Origin: Pseudobdellovibrio exovorus JSS
GTDB lineage: Bacteria > Bdellovibrionota > Bdellovibrionia > Bdellovibrionales > Bdellovibrionaceae
NCBI RefSeq assembly: GCF_000348725.1
Contig: NC_020813.1
Coordinates: forward strand, 558,001 to 622,000
DNA length: 64,000 bases
Direction of reading: 5' to 3'
Both the position numbers and the translations under genes were made by a program. Position 1 is the first letter of the stretch, and each line of letters begins with the position of its first letter. The notes under the pieces were generated by a model that ran no database searches, was not told the DNA's origin, and saw only the letters and a list, made by a program, of their open reading frames with translations. Shown here one piece after another: positions 9,001 to 16,232 of this stretch.

Positions 9001-9668
9001 TTAAAAATGTCAGTTTGAAATATGCTGAACATTTACCTTTGGTTCTAAAAAATGTCAGTTTTAAAGTTCAATCGGGTATGAGGGTTGGATTGATCGGGCG
9101 AACCGGTTCAGGAAAGTCGACTATATTCCAAAGTGTGTATCGCTTTGTAGATATAGTGGGCGGTGAAATTTTATTGGATAAAAAGTCTATTCATCATATT
9201 CCTTTAAAACGGGTTCGTAAAAGCTTGGCGGTGATTCCTCAAGATCCGGCATTATTTATGGGAAGCTTGCGCAGTAATATCGACCGCTATCGACAGGCGA
9301 CAGATGAGCAAGTGTGGAACGTTCTGCGGAAAGTTTCTTTATCCGAATTTGTATCAGCTTTACCGGGACAGTTGGATTTCCGTGTGGCTGAAAACGGAGC
9401 TAACCTATCGCAAGGACAGCGCCAGTTGATTTGTTTAGCCCGCGCCTTACTGACTCAGGTAAAAATTATTTTCTTAGACGAAGCCACAGCTAGCGTGGAT
9501 GTAGAAACAGATGCCTTGGTGCAAAAGGTGATTCGTGAATCTTTAGATGGAACGACATTGATTACGATTGCCCATCGTCTTTCAACGTTGGACGGCTATG
9601 ACATGGTGATCGAGCTTAAAAACGGCGAAGTCGTACAACAAAGACTACTAGAGCCCTTAAAGACCTAG
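6030..9668 (+). CDS. Single-chain ABC exporter, ABCC/MRP-like (TMD-NBD-TMD-NBD)
   Basis: One ~1212-residue chain contains two membrane domains and two ATPase domains. NBD1 has Walker A GPVGSGKTT (about residues 417-425), signature LSGGQKQR and Walker B VILLDDPLSAVD. NBD2 has GRTGSGKST (about 1023-1031), LSQGQRQL and IIFLDEATASVD. In NBD1 the catalytic Glu after Walker B is Asp (LLDDP), the usual asymmetry of ABCC proteins, while NBD2 keeps Glu. Such full-length exporters are common in eukaryotes and less so in bacteria, where half-size homodimers dominate. Substrate is unknown. ATG at 6030 is preferred to the adjacent TTG at 6027. The 3' end overlaps the convergent next gene by 12 bases. Confidence 0.9.
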   Translation: MPFKSVLFSEAKTLINTAKTRVVQAEDRLALKSGLSPREQPWDESQVQWTDKKSFLISLLKVSRKTFFKAGGFQIIGSLFSFATPFLVHAFISRIQGGNLQQQDLIELCLMALAFGVCGAGNGLAIQHYFYQTLNFNQMATNLVNRKIFSHSLRLSNRAKNKYQVGDIVNYMSSDSDAIADGCITSIDLSNAVVLSIGCTITLFYFLGWSALAAVVVLLILVPITQRLSKSFMHLEGKMMAHRDQRMTLMTQLLNAIRVVKYFVWEKSVMQEVGEVRAKEIGTRFKLAQAEITWGLLYTSITSIVLFAALLTHVLRGQKVDMALIFTCIAIFSIMEDQFGGLSRFIGRFINIIVSAERITQFIQSETIPDTPASQATTASTEGVELQHVSFQYEQGRPIFKDLTLHLNKGQSLAVVGPVGSGKTTLLQLLLKEVLPDQGKISIENQSGNVAYVPQDAYIINSTLQENIIFGKSDVTDEKVRRALYLSALEYDLMSLPSGLQTEIGEKGVNLSGGQKQRVSLARAVLSDADVILLDDPLSAVDPRTEGYLCDRLIFGEWKNKTRIMVTHRLQSIARFDQILFVENGRHYLGTYDELLQTCEPFKKFLKTHAENQELEKKSGLEGSHEPQTSTATSEGEGRLIQDEDRAVGAVEKSVYFQYLKALGGKGPKQRKILFLLFVGAVAVVATPLLQKLWLAQSDKFDQLAPLQVILIYGALGILTMITTFLSQSFWSRRGIEAGKSYHDQMLRSILAAPIRFFDSTPIGRILQRFSRDMESVDVHLQWSFDNTIHSFFHIMLSFLLIVTVVPFVLIAILPIFFVYYTLQNSYRRAAREIKRLDSLARSPRYAHFKETLQGLTVIRAFNQSDWMMNQFYDKLQYSAEMFYTHYMINRWFSTRLPLIGAVISASTGLMVVLSSYNGYIAAGTAGLVTLYALDFWRHLNWGVRIFSDLESRMTSVERLQFYCDLPAEKNYYEPQVQIEDSWPQTGELEFKNVSLKYAEHLPLVLKNVSFKVQSGMRVGLIGRTGSGKSTIFQSVYRFVDIVGGEILLDKKSIHHIPLKRVRKSLAVIPQDPALFMGSLRSNIDRYRQATDEQVWNVLRKVSLSEFVSALPGQLDFRVAENGANLSQGQRQLICLARALLTQVKIIFLDEATASVDVETDALVQKVIRESLDGTTLITIAHRLSTLDGYDMVIELKNGEVVQQRLLEPLKT

Positions 9669-10061
9669 GGCTTTATTGAGCTTTGCATTTCGATTATGTT
9701 CTTTGCCTGACAATAAGGTTGCTAGATCAATCACAGAGCCATCGCTGTAAAGACAAACATCCACACGCCCTAAATCACCTAGTTGCAGAGTTTGCATATT
9801 GGCTGCTGTGCAGGTGCGAACTCCTCGACGGTAGTGGTGTAGTGAAAGAGGAATTTCAATACGGGCATTCTTATTTAAAAGGTCACGTGAGCCTACAAGA
9901 GATTCACCCACGAGGCATAAGCCAATTTCATCAAAATCAAATTCTATCTCGAAATATTGGCCGCCAGCGATGCGGCAGGCACGTGTTTGACCAGTAGTTG
10001 TAGCACCGACTTCAAGTACAAATAAAAGAAGAGCAGCTGATAACAAAAATAACTTCTTCAT
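9657..10061 (-). CDS. Small secreted Cys-containing protein, possibly DUF333-like
   Basis: The 134-residue product has a clear Sec signal peptide (MKKLFLLSAALLLFVLEVGA). The mature part contains CRIAGGQYF...GLCLVG and later VDVCLYSDGSVIDLATLL. These resemble the short C-x-GG...C-x-x-x-G pattern of DUF333 proteins, though the match is loose. The four cysteines suggest disulfides in the periplasm. It converges on the ABC exporter with a 12-base overlap. A hairpin in its leader covers the ribosome-binding site. Function unknown. Confidence 0.6.
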   Translation of the reverse strand: MKKLFLLSAALLLFVLEVGATTTGQTRACRIAGGQYFEIEFDFDEIGLCLVGESLVGSRDLLNKNARIEIPLSLHHYRRGVRTCTAANMQTLQLGDLGRVDVCLYSDGSVIDLATLLSGKEHNRNAKLNKALGL

Positions 10062-10065
10062 TGGT

Positions 10066-10082
10066 CCCCCTGACCACAGGGG
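10066..10082 (-). promoter_or_regulatory. Hairpin sequestering the ribosome-binding site of the 9657-10061 gene
   Basis: On the minus strand CCCCTG, loop TGGT, CAGGGG forms a perfect 6-bp GC-rich stem directly followed by GGACCA and the ATG. The Shine-Dalgarno AGGGGG is in the 3' arm, so the folded leader would hide it. It could be a translational switch; this is read from complementarity only. Confidence 0.55.
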
Positions 10083-10176
10083 CTATATATTACAGATAGG
10101 CTTTAAACACTAGCCTATATTTTAAGCAGATGGCTTCTGAGGCCTTTGGGCGTGGATTTAGTATAAAAACTTCACT

Positions 10177-11403
10177 TTATTCTATAGAAGGAGGCAGGCT
10201 TTTTTCGGCTTTAGCTCCTAGCTCTTTTAGCTTTTCAACCTGCGAGATCAAATTTCCGCGTCCACTGGAAAGCTTCGACATCACATCGCCATGAACCTTT
10301 TGAACGGATAAAAGGCGTTCCCCAAGGGTATCGAGGTCTTTTACGACACCGACAAACTTATCATAAAGATCGCCACCGCGTTTTGCGATATCAAGGGCAT
10401 TGCGCTGCTGGCGTTCTTGTTTCCATAAAGAGGCCACAGTTCGTAAGCTTGTCAGTAGTGTCGTGGGGCTGACGATGGCGATATTTTTATCCCATGCTTG
10501 TTCGAATAAGTCGGGCTTCAGTTTAAAGGCCATAGCGAAAGCGGGCTCGAGCGGCATAAAGAGCATGACGAAGTCAGGTGAAATAATTTGATCGGCCAAA
10601 TGATACTTTTTGTCCGACAGTTCACTGATATGACGTTTAAGTGAATCCACATGAGCGGCAGCGAACTTTTCTTTTTCGGCTTCTGTATCTGCAGAGGCCG
10701 CCGCTTCATAAGCTGTCAGCGTCATCTTAGAGTCGACAATCAGATGTTTTCCATCAGGAAGTTTCACAATGACATCGGGTCTGAGGATTTCTCCTTCTGT
10801 GCCACGTAAAGTTTCTTGTGTGATGTACTCCTCACCTTTGCGAAGTCCAGAACGTTCAAGGATGTTTTCTAAAATCAATTCGCCCCAGTTCCCTTGTGTT
10901 TTGTTTTCACCTTTAAGGGCCAGAGTTAAGTTCTGCGCCTCTTTCGACATGGTTTGATTCAGCTCTATAAGTTTAGTGATTTCACCTTTTAAGAAGCTGC
11001 GGTCGGCTCTTTCAGAAGAATAAGTGTCTTCTACTTTTTTCTCGAAGTCTTTGATGCGATCTTTAAGAGGATTTAAAAGAGCGCTGAGTTGTTGGAAGTT
11101 TTGATCTGTCATCTTAGACGATTTTTCATCGAAGATCTTTTGCGCCAGATTTTCAAATTGTAATGTCAGTGTCTGTTGTAATTGTGAAGCTTCGGCACGA
11201 GACTGTTCTACTGTGTTCTGTGTCAGCTCAAACTTTGTCTTCCATGTTTGCAGATCAATTTTAAGTTGTTGAGCTTCTGTCAAAAGCTGTGTGGATTCTG
11301 ATTGCAGGCGCTCTTTTTCTGCTTTTGATTTGGTATATAAAATAAAGCCAATGATGACTCCGCCTAAAATAAACCCAACTAATCCCGCTGTTACTAGTTC
11401 CAT
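10177..11403 (-). CDS. rmuC: RmuC-family DNA recombination protein
   Basis: The 408-residue protein has an N-terminal membrane helix (LVGFILGGVIIGFILYTK) and a long coiled coil (~residues 25-150). The RmuC nuclease-like core follows: GNWGELILENILERSGL, then DGKHLIVDSKMTLTAYE and a C-terminal VSPTTLLTSLRTVASLW. RmuC limits inversions at short inverted repeats in E. coli and its core belongs to the PD-(D/E)xK-like fold, consistent with the VDSK motif. The length fits the family. It is a single gene, divergent from menA with ~107 bases between the starts. Confidence 0.93.
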   Translation of the reverse strand: MELVTAGLVGFILGGVIIGFILYTKSKAEKERLQSESTQLLTEAQQLKIDLQTWKTKFELTQNTVEQSRAEASQLQQTLTLQFENLAQKIFDEKSSKMTDQNFQQLSALLNPLKDRIKDFEKKVEDTYSSERADRSFLKGEITKLIELNQTMSKEAQNLTLALKGENKTQGNWGELILENILERSGLRKGEEYITQETLRGTEGEILRPDVIVKLPDGKHLIVDSKMTLTAYEAAASADTEAEKEKFAAAHVDSLKRHISELSDKKYHLADQIISPDFVMLFMPLEPAFAMAFKLKPDLFEQAWDKNIAIVSPTTLLTSLRTVASLWKQERQQRNALDIAKRGGDLYDKFVGVVKDLDTLGERLLSVQKVHGDVMSKLSSGRGNLISQVEKLKELGAKAEKSLPPSIE

Positions 11404-11510
11404 ACCATCACCTCGAACTCTGAAAGACTAAAAGAAAGCACAATAAATCGTGGGCAGAAGCCCCATAAAAATCGTTTCTCAGCCTAACAAAAGTTTGCTA
11501 GTTTGTCCTG

Positions 11511-12407
11511 ATGACAAAAGCAAAAGCGTGGATTTTAGCGGCGCGTCCTAAGACTCTTTCCGCTTCATTGGTACCTATTATAGCAACCGTTGGCCTTGTA
11601 CGTGGCTTTGGCTACGAAATTCAGTGGTGGATCGTTGTTTTGGCCCTATTTTCAAGCTTCTTCATCCAAATCGGAACTAATTTGGTGAACGATGCGATGG
11701 ACTTTAAAAAGGGCGCGGATACCGAAAAACGCTTAGGGCCAGTGCGCGTAACACAGCAGGGGATATTTACTTTTAATCAGGTGATGTTGGGTGCGGGGAT
11801 TTGTTTTGCATTGTCTGCGGCCTGTGGGATTCCTTTAGTTATTCATGGTGGATGGCCGATTTTAGCAGTGGGAATATTTTCTATCTTGATGGGCTACGCT
11901 TATACTTCGGGACCACTACCATTAGCCTATTATGGTTTAGGGGATTTATTCGTCATTTTATTTTTTGGTTTAGTGGCTGTCGGTGGTCTTTTCTATTTGT
12001 TAACAGGCACTTATGGTATGCCGGCATTCATTGTTGGTCTGCAGATCGGTTTTTTAAGTACTGTTTTAATTGCGATCAATAACTTAAGAGACATCCACAC
12101 AGATGTGTTAGTGAATAAAAAAACTATGGCGGTCCGCTTAGGCTTAACTGGCAGTCGTTTTTGGGTGGGCTTTTTAGTTTTTGCTCCGTTCTTCGGGGGG
12201 TATTACTGGCTCTCTTTAGAAAGATGGTGGGTTTATATTATTCCATTGGTGTCATTCCCCATTGGATTATTCATCGTGAAGCGCATCTTTAGAACAGAGC
12301 CTGGTATTGAATACAATCGCTACCTAGCATTGTCTTCTTTGTACAGTTTGATCTTTAGTGTATTGCTCGCTGTTGGCTTTCAAATTCCTGTTGGGTTTCG
12401 CTTGTAA
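11511..12407 (+). CDS. menA: MenA, 1,4-dihydroxy-2-naphthoate prenyltransferase
   Basis: MenA attaches the polyprenyl tail to dihydroxynaphthoate in the inner membrane to make demethylmenaquinone. The start [18 protein letters not shown] is the family N-terminus. The first Asp-rich motif [14 protein letters not shown] binds the Mg-diphosphate of the prenyl donor. The second is [20 protein letters not shown]. The rest is hydrophobic with ~8-9 membrane segments, and 298 residues is normal. The stop overlaps the ATG of menC (TAATG). With menC and menE it forms a menaquinone operon; menF, menD, menH and menB are not in the window. Confidence 0.95.
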   Translation: MTKAKAWILAARPKTLSASLVPIIATVGLVRGFGYEIQWWIVVLALFSSFFIQIGTNLVNDAMDFKKGADTEKRLGPVRVTQQGIFTFNQVMLGAGICFALSAACGIPLVIHGGWPILAVGIFSILMGYAYTSGPLPLAYYGLGDLFVILFFGLVAVGGLFYLLTGTYGMPAFIVGLQIGFLSTVLIAINNLRDIHTDVLVNKKTMAVRLGLTGSRFWVGFLVFAPFFGGYYWLSLERWWVYIIPLVSFPIGLFIVKRIFRTEPGIEYNRYLALSSLYSLIFSVLLAVGFQIPVGFRL

Positions 12408-13321
12408 TGAAACTCAGTTGTTCTTCGTATAGATTAAAAAAAAGAACAGCACTGAATGCACTGACGCAAGAAAGTTATCAAGACGGCTATCAAGAAGGGG
12501 CCTTACTTCGCTTTGTCGATGGCGATGATTGGGGCGTAGCGGATCTTTGCCCTAAACCAGAGTTTGGGGATAGCGATTGGCAGACAGAAATTAAACAGCG
12601 CGGGTTATTATTTCTACGTGCGACAGAGCTAGCGATCGAAGATTTGCTGGCTAGAAAAAATAAAAAATCTCTTATTTCAGATAAAAAAATTCCCAGTAAT
12701 TATTTAATAACCGATGTGTTTTCTACTGACTTAAATCAGCCTCAATTTGTAGGAAAATCTGTAAAGATTAAATGCGGCTCTCAAGTTTCGGAGTTACTGG
12801 CTCGGTTGAATGCGGTATCTTTAGATGTTCGCTTGCGGTTGGATTTTAATAATACCTTGAACGCTCAGCAGTTCGAGATGTTTCTAAAAGGTCTTAGCTC
12901 AGCAGCTAAAAATCGTATTGAGTACATTGAAGACCCCGTTGCGATAAGCGAGGCGTGGAAAGACTGGAATCAAGCTGTTCCTCTGGCTTATGATTTTCAA
13001 TCGTTACCCTATCGTGAAGATTGGGCGACGTTCTTAATTATAAAACCAAGTCGTCAAAGTGTACCTTTATCCAAAGCAGGTACTGTGATCTTAACTTCGG
13101 CCATGGAGCACCCAGTAGGATTTGCTCATGCCTTACGAACAGCGCAGTCATTAGCTCAACGGGACTCTGGATTTTTAACATTAGATCTTTATGAAGATAT
13201 TGGTTTTGGACGTTACTTTGTCCATGATGAAAATCTTGTGGGGTTTTCATCTGAGGCTCTTTCTGATTATGGCATAGGGATGAGTCAGCAGTTGAATCAG
13301 TTAACGTGGGTTGATGTATGA
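12407..13321 (+). CDS. menC: MenC-like o-succinylbenzoate synthase (enolase superfamily)
   Basis: The protein dehydrates SHCHC to o-succinylbenzoate in menaquinone synthesis. It is divergent, but enolase-superfamily landmarks are visible in order. VRLRLDFNNTL carries the first metal-binding Asp and RIEYIEDPV the Glu. LAYDFQSL may carry the third acidic ligand, and FLIIKPSR holds a catalytic Lys. The length is 304 residues. It is wedged between menA and menE, overlapping the first by one base and the second by four (ATGA), so the assignment is supported by context as much as by motifs. Confidence 0.85.
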   Translation: MKLSCSSYRLKKRTALNALTQESYQDGYQEGALLRFVDGDDWGVADLCPKPEFGDSDWQTEIKQRGLLFLRATELAIEDLLARKNKKSLISDKKIPSNYLITDVFSTDLNQPQFVGKSVKIKCGSQVSELLARLNAVSLDVRLRLDFNNTLNAQQFEMFLKGLSSAAKNRIEYIEDPVAISEAWKDWNQAVPLAYDFQSLPYREDWATFLIIKPSRQSVPLSKAGTVILTSAMEHPVGFAHALRTAQSLAQRDSGFLTLDLYEDIGFGRYFVHDENLVGFSSEALSDYGIGMSQQLNQLTWVDV

Positions 13322-14481
13322 TTCAATTTCAAACGGAAGTCAGCAATCAGCTTTTGATAAACCCACGCCTAACAGAGGAAGAAAAAAAAATACTGTTGCA
13401 GTTGCAAAACGAATTCGAGCAGCAATATGGCTCCAAAGGATTTTTTCTGGTTCCTAGTTCGGGTTCTTCACAGAAAAAAAATGAAAGTGTTAAATTAATA
13501 GCTCTTTCGCGGCAGAGCATTGTGAACTCAGCTATGCGATTTAATCAGTATTTCCAAACAAAAAGCGATGAAAGCTGGGGACTTGTTCTGCCTGAATTTC
13601 ACGTGGCAGGGCTGGGTGTCTATGCTCGTGCTTCACTAGTAGGTGCTTCTGTCTTTGTATCTGAATGGAATGTGCAGACCTTAAAGACATGGGTGAATGA
13701 AAAAAAAATCAGTTACATGTCTATGGTCCCAACACAAGTGTATGACATTGTGAAATTAAATTTACAGTGTATGGCTTCTATTAAAAAAGTATTTGTAGGT
13801 GCAGGGGCCTTAAGTAAAGAACTCAAACAGCAGGCCCGCGCTTTAGAATGGCCCATCGTTGAAACCTATGGGATGACCGAAACGTCATCTATGATTGCGG
13901 TACGTGAGCAAACAGAGTCGTTTGCCGTTTTGCCTCAGGTGGAAGTGCGAGTAGAAGAGACACTACAAATTCGTTGTAATTCACTGCTGACAGCCAGTAT
14001 TCAAAAAATCGATCAAGAGATCGTGGTGCGCTCGTATAAAGCTGATGATTGGCTGGTGACAGAAGATCTTGTCACGCTGACTGTGGACGCTTCATCTGGT
14101 CCAATGCATTTGAACCTTTTGGGCCGCCGCGGTGATTATGTGAAAATTTTAGGTGAGGGTGTTTCTTTACCTGAGCTGCGTGAACGTCTAGAACATTTAA
14201 CCCAACAGTTAGGATATGCAGTCAGTTCTGCCGCACTGTTGGCTGTGGAAGATAAGCGGCGTGGGCATGAGCTGGTCTTAGTTGTGGATAAAAGCTTGCA
14301 GACACAGATGGGGCAGTTAAAAGCGTTATATAATGATTCGGGACGTCCCTATGAAAAGATAGAGCGCGTCTATTGCTTAGATCAATTACCACGCACTGAC
14401 CTTGGTAAGTTGAAAGTAGAAGAAGTGAAGAGTATAATCATATCGAAAGCTAACGAAGGTGATTATGGCAAACATCAATAA
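13318..14481 (+). CDS. menE: MenE-like o-succinylbenzoate-CoA ligase
   Basis: This AMP-forming ligase-family protein activates o-succinylbenzoate with ATP and CoA. The phosphate-binding loop is atypical, reading LVPSSGSSQKKNE instead of the usual T/S-SGTTGxPK. The later motif VETYGMTETSSMIAV is clear. The hinge and C-terminal lid are seen in LNLLGRRGDYVKILGEGVSL and in LPRTDLGKLKVEEV, where the Lys near the end is the catalytic lid lysine. At 387 residues it is shorter than typical MenE (~450), lacking part of the N-terminal domain. ATGA overlap with menC indicates translational coupling. Confidence 0.88.
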   Translation: MIQFQTEVSNQLLINPRLTEEEKKILLQLQNEFEQQYGSKGFFLVPSSGSSQKKNESVKLIALSRQSIVNSAMRFNQYFQTKSDESWGLVLPEFHVAGLGVYARASLVGASVFVSEWNVQTLKTWVNEKKISYMSMVPTQVYDIVKLNLQCMASIKKVFVGAGALSKELKQQARALEWPIVETYGMTETSSMIAVREQTESFAVLPQVEVRVEETLQIRCNSLLTASIQKIDQEIVVRSYKADDWLVTEDLVTLTVDASSGPMHLNLLGRRGDYVKILGEGVSLPELRERLEHLTQQLGYAVSSAALLAVEDKRRGHELVLVVDKSLQTQMGQLKALYNDSGRPYEKIERVYCLDQLPRTDLGKLKVEEVKSIIISKANEGDYGKHQ

Positions 14482-14776
14482 AACTCCATGGGCAGTAGCC
14501 TCTGTTTTTATTTGCACTAAGTGTGGTGCTAAATACAATCAGCCCAATCTTGCAGAAGATGTTAAAACTGCCGTTAGAAAAAAGCAGCGGGCCGAAGAAA
14601 CGAATGGCAAGATTCGTGTGATAACTTCTGCATGTCTGGGTGTTTGTTATCCTGAAAAACAAACTTATGCGGTTATACCAGTCGAGGGAAAGACGGAAGT
14701 CTATACAACAGAGCTAAATCAAGAAGTCTTACATCAAGAAATCGTGGATTTAATAGAGCAGAAACTCAAGGGTTAA
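14465..14776 (+). CDS. Thioredoxin-fold (2Fe-2S) ferredoxin-like protein
   Basis: The ~103-residue product has two cysteine pairs, FICTKCGAKY near the N-terminus and SACLGVCYPEKQTYAVIP in the middle. This resembles thioredoxin-like [2Fe-2S] ferredoxins, whose four cysteines hold the cluster, though the first pair is CxxC rather than the longer spacing of classic members. A GTG at 14459 is possible, but GAAGG lies five bases before ATG at 14465, so I start there. It overlaps the end of menE by 17 bases and is probably co-transcribed. A redox role beside quinone synthesis is plausible but unproven. Confidence 0.7.
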   Translation: MANINKTPWAVASVFICTKCGAKYNQPNLAEDVKTAVRKKQRAEETNGKIRVITSACLGVCYPEKQTYAVIPVEGKTEVYTTELNQEVLHQEIVDLIEQKLKG

Positions 14777-14866
14777 CTTTGCTTTCGTCCAGTCGAATGT
14801 ACTAAACAGAGATAGCATTTGAAACAGACATGACATCATACTGAGCTTGCCGCATTATAAATAAAT

Positions 14867-15808
14867 ATGCAGGTAAAGTTTTGGGGCGTCAGAGGCTCAA
14901 TACCACATTCATTAGATACGCTGGGATGGTTCACGCACATCGAAAGGTTGATGTCTGAATTTTTCACTGCGGGTAACACTAAGCCTGATCAAGTCAAAAA
15001 ATTTTTAAATACTAAAGGTATTACGGCCGTCGCGGGATTTGGTACAGCCACAACCTGTGTTGAGGTGATGGATGGGGACAAGTCTTTATTGATCGATGGT
15101 GGCAGTGGGCTAAAAGCCAAAAGTGATCAATGTAATCTTTCTGTAAATAAAGAGTTTCACATTCTGATTACGCATTTCCACTTTGATCATATTTTAGGAT
15201 TGCCGTTCTTTATTCCTCACTTTGTTAAAGGCTGTACGATTAATTATTATTCTGTACATAAAGAAACTGAAGAAATCATTCGAGGCTTATTTCAAAAGCC
15301 TACATTTCCTGTTCCTTTTGAAAGTCTAAGTGCCGAAGTCAAATTTCACCACTTAAATGCTTACGAGCAAAACGAAGTAAATGGATTTCTAGTAACGCCT
15401 TATATGACAGACCATCCGGATACCTGTTACGGGTTTCGTATAGAGAAAAATAATAAGGTGTATGCTCATGCGGTTGATAACGAAGCGATTCGAATTACAG
15501 CTGCAGATTTGGGGCAAGACGCAGGCTTATATCGTAATGCGGATCTTGTGTATTTCGATGCTCAGTACGATGAAGAGGATATGGCTTCAAAGAAGGGCTG
15601 GGGACACGGAACGAGCATGCGTGGATTTGAGCTGTGTGAAAATTTTGGTTTGAAGAATATTCTTTTTGCCCACCACGACCCTGCATTTTCTATAGAAGAC
15701 TCTTTAGCTCAGAAAAAACGGGCAGCCAAGATTTACGAAGAAAAATATGCACATCTAAAGCTTCAGTGGGATTTTGCCTATGAAGGTCAAGTCGTAGAAA
15801 TAAAATAA
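14867..15808 (+). CDS. MBL-fold metallohydrolase (COG1235-like)
   Basis: The 313-residue protein opens with MQVKFWGVRGSIPHS, typical of the metallo-beta-lactamase-fold group that includes cyclic-phosphodiesterase-like and PhnP-like enzymes. The zinc motif HFHFDH (in ILITHFHFDHILGLPFF) gives the H-x-H-x-D-H ligands. Further ligands are likely in MTDHPDTCYGF, DLVYFDAQYDEED and ILFAHHDPAF. It is cytoplasmic, with no signal peptide. An insertion of ~45 residues after the first strand (ERLMSEFFTAG onward) is characteristic of a bacterial subgroup. The substrate cannot be told from sequence. Confidence 0.85.
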   Translation: MQVKFWGVRGSIPHSLDTLGWFTHIERLMSEFFTAGNTKPDQVKKFLNTKGITAVAGFGTATTCVEVMDGDKSLLIDGGSGLKAKSDQCNLSVNKEFHILITHFHFDHILGLPFFIPHFVKGCTINYYSVHKETEEIIRGLFQKPTFPVPFESLSAEVKFHHLNAYEQNEVNGFLVTPYMTDHPDTCYGFRIEKNNKVYAHAVDNEAIRITAADLGQDAGLYRNADLVYFDAQYDEEDMASKKGWGHGTSMRGFELCENFGLKNILFAHHDPAFSIEDSLAQKKRAAKIYEEKYAHLKLQWDFAYEGQVVEIK

Positions 15809-15881
15809 TCGCACCTTTATCGAGTGTCTAAACACCTTGAAAAGATCCGATTATTTTAATCCAAGATATTCGGGATTTAAA

Positions 15882-16103
15882 TTAGTCGTGTCGTACAGGG
15901 ATCGCACTGCGATGTTGGATTCTTAATCCAGCCACAATGACACTGCATACAGCTAAAACAACACCAGACACTAATAGAGTTTGATTTTCATGGTGAGCTA
16001 AGGCGTAGGTCGCAATCAGCGCATACAAAAAGGGTTTCGACTCGTAGAACATCTTTTCTAAAATAGAAAGTTTTTTGGACATCGAGCTGATAATAGAATC
16101 CAT
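15882..16103 (-). CDS. Small two-helix membrane protein
   Basis: A 73-residue protein with two likely membrane helices (PFLYALIATYALAHH and LLVSGVVLAVCSVIVAGLRI) and a basic tail. AGGGGG at good spacing supports ATG at 16103 rather than the ATG six bases further out, which would be too close to it. No family recognised. It stands alone between the MBL hydrolase (convergent) and the PBP gene. Confidence 0.55.
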   Translation of the reverse strand: MDSIISSMSKKLSILEKMFYESKPFLYALIATYALAHHENQTLLVSGVVLAVCSVIVAGLRIQHRSAIPVRHD

Positions 16104-16232
16104 ATACATTCCCCCTGTCTTTACAGAATAACAAATAAAAATAGGGGGAAGAAGTTAGAGGAAGTAGATTCTCAAAATAGTATGCAAACAAAACCTAATA
16201 GTTTGCAGTTTCCCAGTCTTATTGGGCAATGA

